Shown here one piece after another: positions 63,711 through 64,000 of a stretch of DNA of 64,000 nt. The stretch comes from Marinobacter aromaticivorans (GTDB taxonomy: Bacteria; Pseudomonadota; Gammaproteobacteria; Pseudomonadales; Oleiphilaceae). Each line of letters begins with the position of its first letter. Positions within the stretch are counted from its first letter, which is position 1. The notes below the pieces were generated by a model, which was not told where the DNA came from, made no database searches, and saw nothing but the letters and a program-made list of their open reading frames with translations. The stretch covers positions 1 through 64,000 of the forward strand of contig NZ_NIHD01000017.1 in the NCBI RefSeq assembly GCF_002806975.1, in the 5' to 3' direction. The translations under genes and the position numbers were made by a program.

Positions 63711-64000
63711 TTGCGCGATTTACTTGTTCAGCGTTTAACAGGCTACGCGCCGAGAAAGCTTGATCTGGACTATCCCGAGGCTGGCATTCTCGTGCCGGTT
63801 ACGGATGATCCTGGCAACCCCGAAATGATCTTTACGTTGCGTTCGGCTAATCTGAGCACCCACCGCGGGCAGGTTGCCTATCCGGGCGGCAAACGCGACC
63901 CCGGGGACCGCTCCCTGGCCGCCACGGCGCTTCGGGAAACCCATGAGGAGATTGGCCTGCCCCCAGACAAGGTAGAGATCATCGCACCATTGGGCCAGGT
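63711..64000 (+). CDS. CoA pyrophosphatase, Nudix family (cut by window edge)
   Basis: At least 96 codons, running off the right edge. The visible part has GYAPRKLDLDYPEAGILVPV, THRGQVAYPGGKRDPGD and the Nudix box region LAATALRETHEEIGL, all typical of the CoA pyrophosphatase (YeaB/NudL) group. Start is either TTG 63711, after AGGAG, or GTG 63666 with no clear ribosome site. Confidence 0.85.
   Translation, partial: MRDLLVQRLTGYAPRKLDLDYPEAGILVPVTDDPGNPEMIFTLRSANLSTHRGQVAYPGGKRDPGDRSLAATALRETHEEIGLPPDKVEIIAPLGQ

Noticed and set aside
1..64000. CRISPR array or prophage
   Set aside because: No regularly spaced repeats, cas genes or phage structural genes were seen; the only mobile element recognised is the IS630-type element.

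Overview
The window looks like a chromosomal segment of a marine gammaproteobacterium, very probably Marinobacter or a close relative. The best evidence is a 661-residue two-domain fatty acyl-CoA reductase (30602-32587), the wax-ester enzyme characterised from Marinobacter. Gene order agrees: rnt-pyrC-motY and mtnA-mtaD-ubiG-mupP-yciK follow the Pseudomonas/Marinobacter pattern. This assignment comes from recognising protein families and synteny, not from a database search.

The window has two halves. Positions 1 to about 25.1 kb are an accessory copper/silver-resistance region. It holds a two-component system (its histidine kinase is cut by the left edge), a cupredoxin with copA and copB, and a long operon with an HMA-like protein, an APC permease, a copper P-type ATPase, a cytochrome c lipoprotein and an extra lgt. 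Further right lie decayed genes (a phosphoketolase with a large internal deletion, a broken ATP-grasp-like gene, a truncated lipoprotein-sorting-like gene), a secreted DsrE-like protein, an IS630-type element, a beta-propeller/DUF2933/EamA operon, two small secreted proteins and a cusCBA-type RND efflux system. The region stops just short of a tRNA-Arg(CCT) gene whose 3' end faces it, as expected for an integrated island.

The most notable signal is not a gene. Eight promoter regions in the first 19.4 kb carry the same direct repeat, TTCAG-N6-TTCAG, always with an 11-bp period, and a -10-like hexamer 11 bases beyond the second half-site. They precede the regulator gene itself (divergently), the cupredoxin-copAB operon, the ATPase operon, the 10.3-kb operon, the DsrE gene, the beta-propeller operon, a Met-rich small protein and cusCBA. 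I infer one regulon driven by the OmpR-family regulator at 163-828, and it draws several uncharacterised genes into the copper response. An FNR/Anr-like box lies between the two divergent operators at cus.

From about 25.5 kb to the right end the content is ordinary core genome: tRNA-Arg, two small glycosyltransferases, an M16 peptidase, the fatty acyl-CoA reductase, RNase T, dihydroorotase, MotY, an HDAC-like deacetylase, an acyl-CoA synthetase/GNAT fusion, RdgC, YaaA, YciK, MupP, UbiG, MtaD/MtnA (methylthioadenosine metabolism), Prc, a beta-oxidation pair, a ComFB-like protein, a DUF349 protein, RecX, MltF, PurL, a NIF3-like small protein and two Nudix hydrolases, the last cut by the right edge. 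Genes are closely packed with several short overlaps. No CRISPR array, rRNA or prophage was seen.
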